Shown here piece after piece: positions 63,015 through 64,000 of a stretch of 64,000 bases of DNA (within the stretch, counting starts at the first letter, position 1; every line of letters starts with the position of its first letter). The notes under the pieces were generated by a model. It made no database searches. It worked only from the letters and a program-made list of their open reading frames with translations, and was not told where the DNA came from. The position numbers and the translations under genes were made by a program. The DNA is from Sclerotiophoma versabilis (Eukaryota > Ascomycota > Dothideomycetes > Pleosporales > Didymellaceae). The stretch spans positions 186,001 to 250,000 of the forward strand of contig JAAROD010000058.1 in assembly GCA_012274445.1 (NCBI GenBank), in the 5' to 3' direction.

Positions 63015-64000
63015 ATGTATCAAGCAATGCTATCGTACTGTGACTGTGTCAGCACTCTTTTGTCAAGGAACCTGCGTTATAGAGAGCTCGTTGAGTGTAG
63101 CATGGTTCAGCGATTTCAAGGGCTTGGCTCAAGGCTCGTTCATTGCGCGTGCTAAAGACTGCGTCTAGCGAGTACACATTGATGTTTCCCACCTCTGTGA
63201 CAAAACTTCGATTGCTTCCTCTTCGCTTGTTACCCCCTTCCTGAATCTGGCATTGTTCTCTGCCATAGCAACCAACGGCGACCAGCTGCATATTGCTATT
63301 CTTACACAGCAGTGGTACTGGGAGATGTGCTTACAGGATGTTCTCTTACTTCGTTCCTCCGCTTCACAAAGGACTTCTATGGTATCGCAATCTCCATTCT
63401 GATGGCTGAATCATACACCTGGGAGCCTCATTAGGTGGGCAGTTTATCGTTCGCAATACCCTGAACAATTAAGCCGATCATTGACAAACACACATTGACT
63501 GTTTGGCTTGAGTTGCTCTAGCTGTAGAAAGTGTCCTTGTTGACCTCATTGTTGCCAATATCCTGCAAGTTAATCGGGTACGCATCCTTGCTCCACCTAT
63601 TGGCGTCACACGAGGATCTGGAATGATTGAGACGAATCTTGTCCGTTCACAGATAAGGCTCAGTAAGCAGCGTGACAGGCTGCATCGTCCGGGACCGACT
63701 CTGGGTTAGGCGGGTCTCACAGGCCCGAGCCGTTGTGGAGCGGGAAAGCGGGGTCAGCTGCAGTGGTGCAACGAGCGCTTTCTCAAACACCAACCTCCAA
63801 CACTGACTCACCTTTTCAATAATCGACCCAACCCTGTTATATTGATGTATTGGCACCTGATTATTTGGCCATTGTGAGGGTCATCGCAGCTCGGTAATGC
63901 TTGCTTTCAGGCCCCCCGGACTTCACATGACGCCAGGGCGTGCCTCGCTGGCTCCAGTCCCGGCTTGGAAATATGTGCGGAACCGAACGCTGTACGTTAT
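63015..64000. other. Terminal 1-kb region, nothing recognised
   Basis: Only short frames on both strands; no repeat, RNA gene or coding remnant that I can support. Confidence 0.4.

Overview
The window is nuclear DNA of a filamentous ascomycete (Pezizomycotina). Dothideomycetes, perhaps Pleosporales, is my best guess, but this rests on family resemblance and not on a marker gene. The genes are monocistronic and most are cut by introns of about 48-70 nt with GTRAGT-like donors and CTAAC/CTGAC-type branch points. Contents include fungal Zn2Cys6 regulators, a peroxisomal GMC alcohol oxidase, an alternative oxidase and GPI or PAN-module cell-wall proteins, plus pseudogenes whose stop codons look like C-to-T (RIP-type) damage. 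Exon structures were worked out by hand from splice signals, reading phase and family conservation.

Layout. 0-13 kb is a dense housekeeping block: a partial secreted endonuclease/exonuclease/phosphatase-fold protein, chromatin remodeller SNF5/SFH1, Golgi VPS74/GOLPH3, mitochondrial acyl carrier protein facing the complex I 23-kDa Fe-S subunit across a shared 393-bp promoter, nucleolar SURF6/RRP14, and a conserved fungal protein. 13-20 kb holds small secreted or membrane proteins and a Zn2Cys6 regulator. 20.2-20.9 kb is an AT-rich stretch with a 113-bp solo-LTR-like insertion. 21-26.5 kb pairs a peroxisomal alcohol (methanol-type) oxidase with the mitochondrial alternative oxidase. 27.5-34 kb has an acylphosphatase split into five exons, a conserved unknown and the spindle-positioning protein KAR9.

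34.4-38.4 kb is a pseudogene graveyard: broken coiled-coil coding sequences and a diverged inverted duplication. It surrounds one intact small secreted protein with ten cysteines after a KR site (37491-37835), which is the most interesting candidate here. 39-50 kb carries a GPI-type wall protein, a SET-domain protein, a small unknown, an amidohydrolase and a second Zn2Cys6 regulator. 52-58 kb has a four-module PAN/apple secreted protein and a secreted protein with four near-identical 39-residue repeats and several dibasic sites. 59.5-61.4 kb is the DEAD-box helicase DBP9. The last 2.6 kb is decayed sequence with a protein-kinase pseudogene and a coiled-coil pseudogene.

Functional links. Acyl carrier protein and the 23-kDa subunit both belong to mitochondrial complex I. 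DBP9 and SURF6 both serve 60S ribosome assembly, though they lie far apart. Alcohol oxidase makes peroxide in peroxisomes while alternative oxidase limits mitochondrial radical formation; any joint role is inferred. No RNA gene, CRISPR array or complete biosynthetic cluster was seen.
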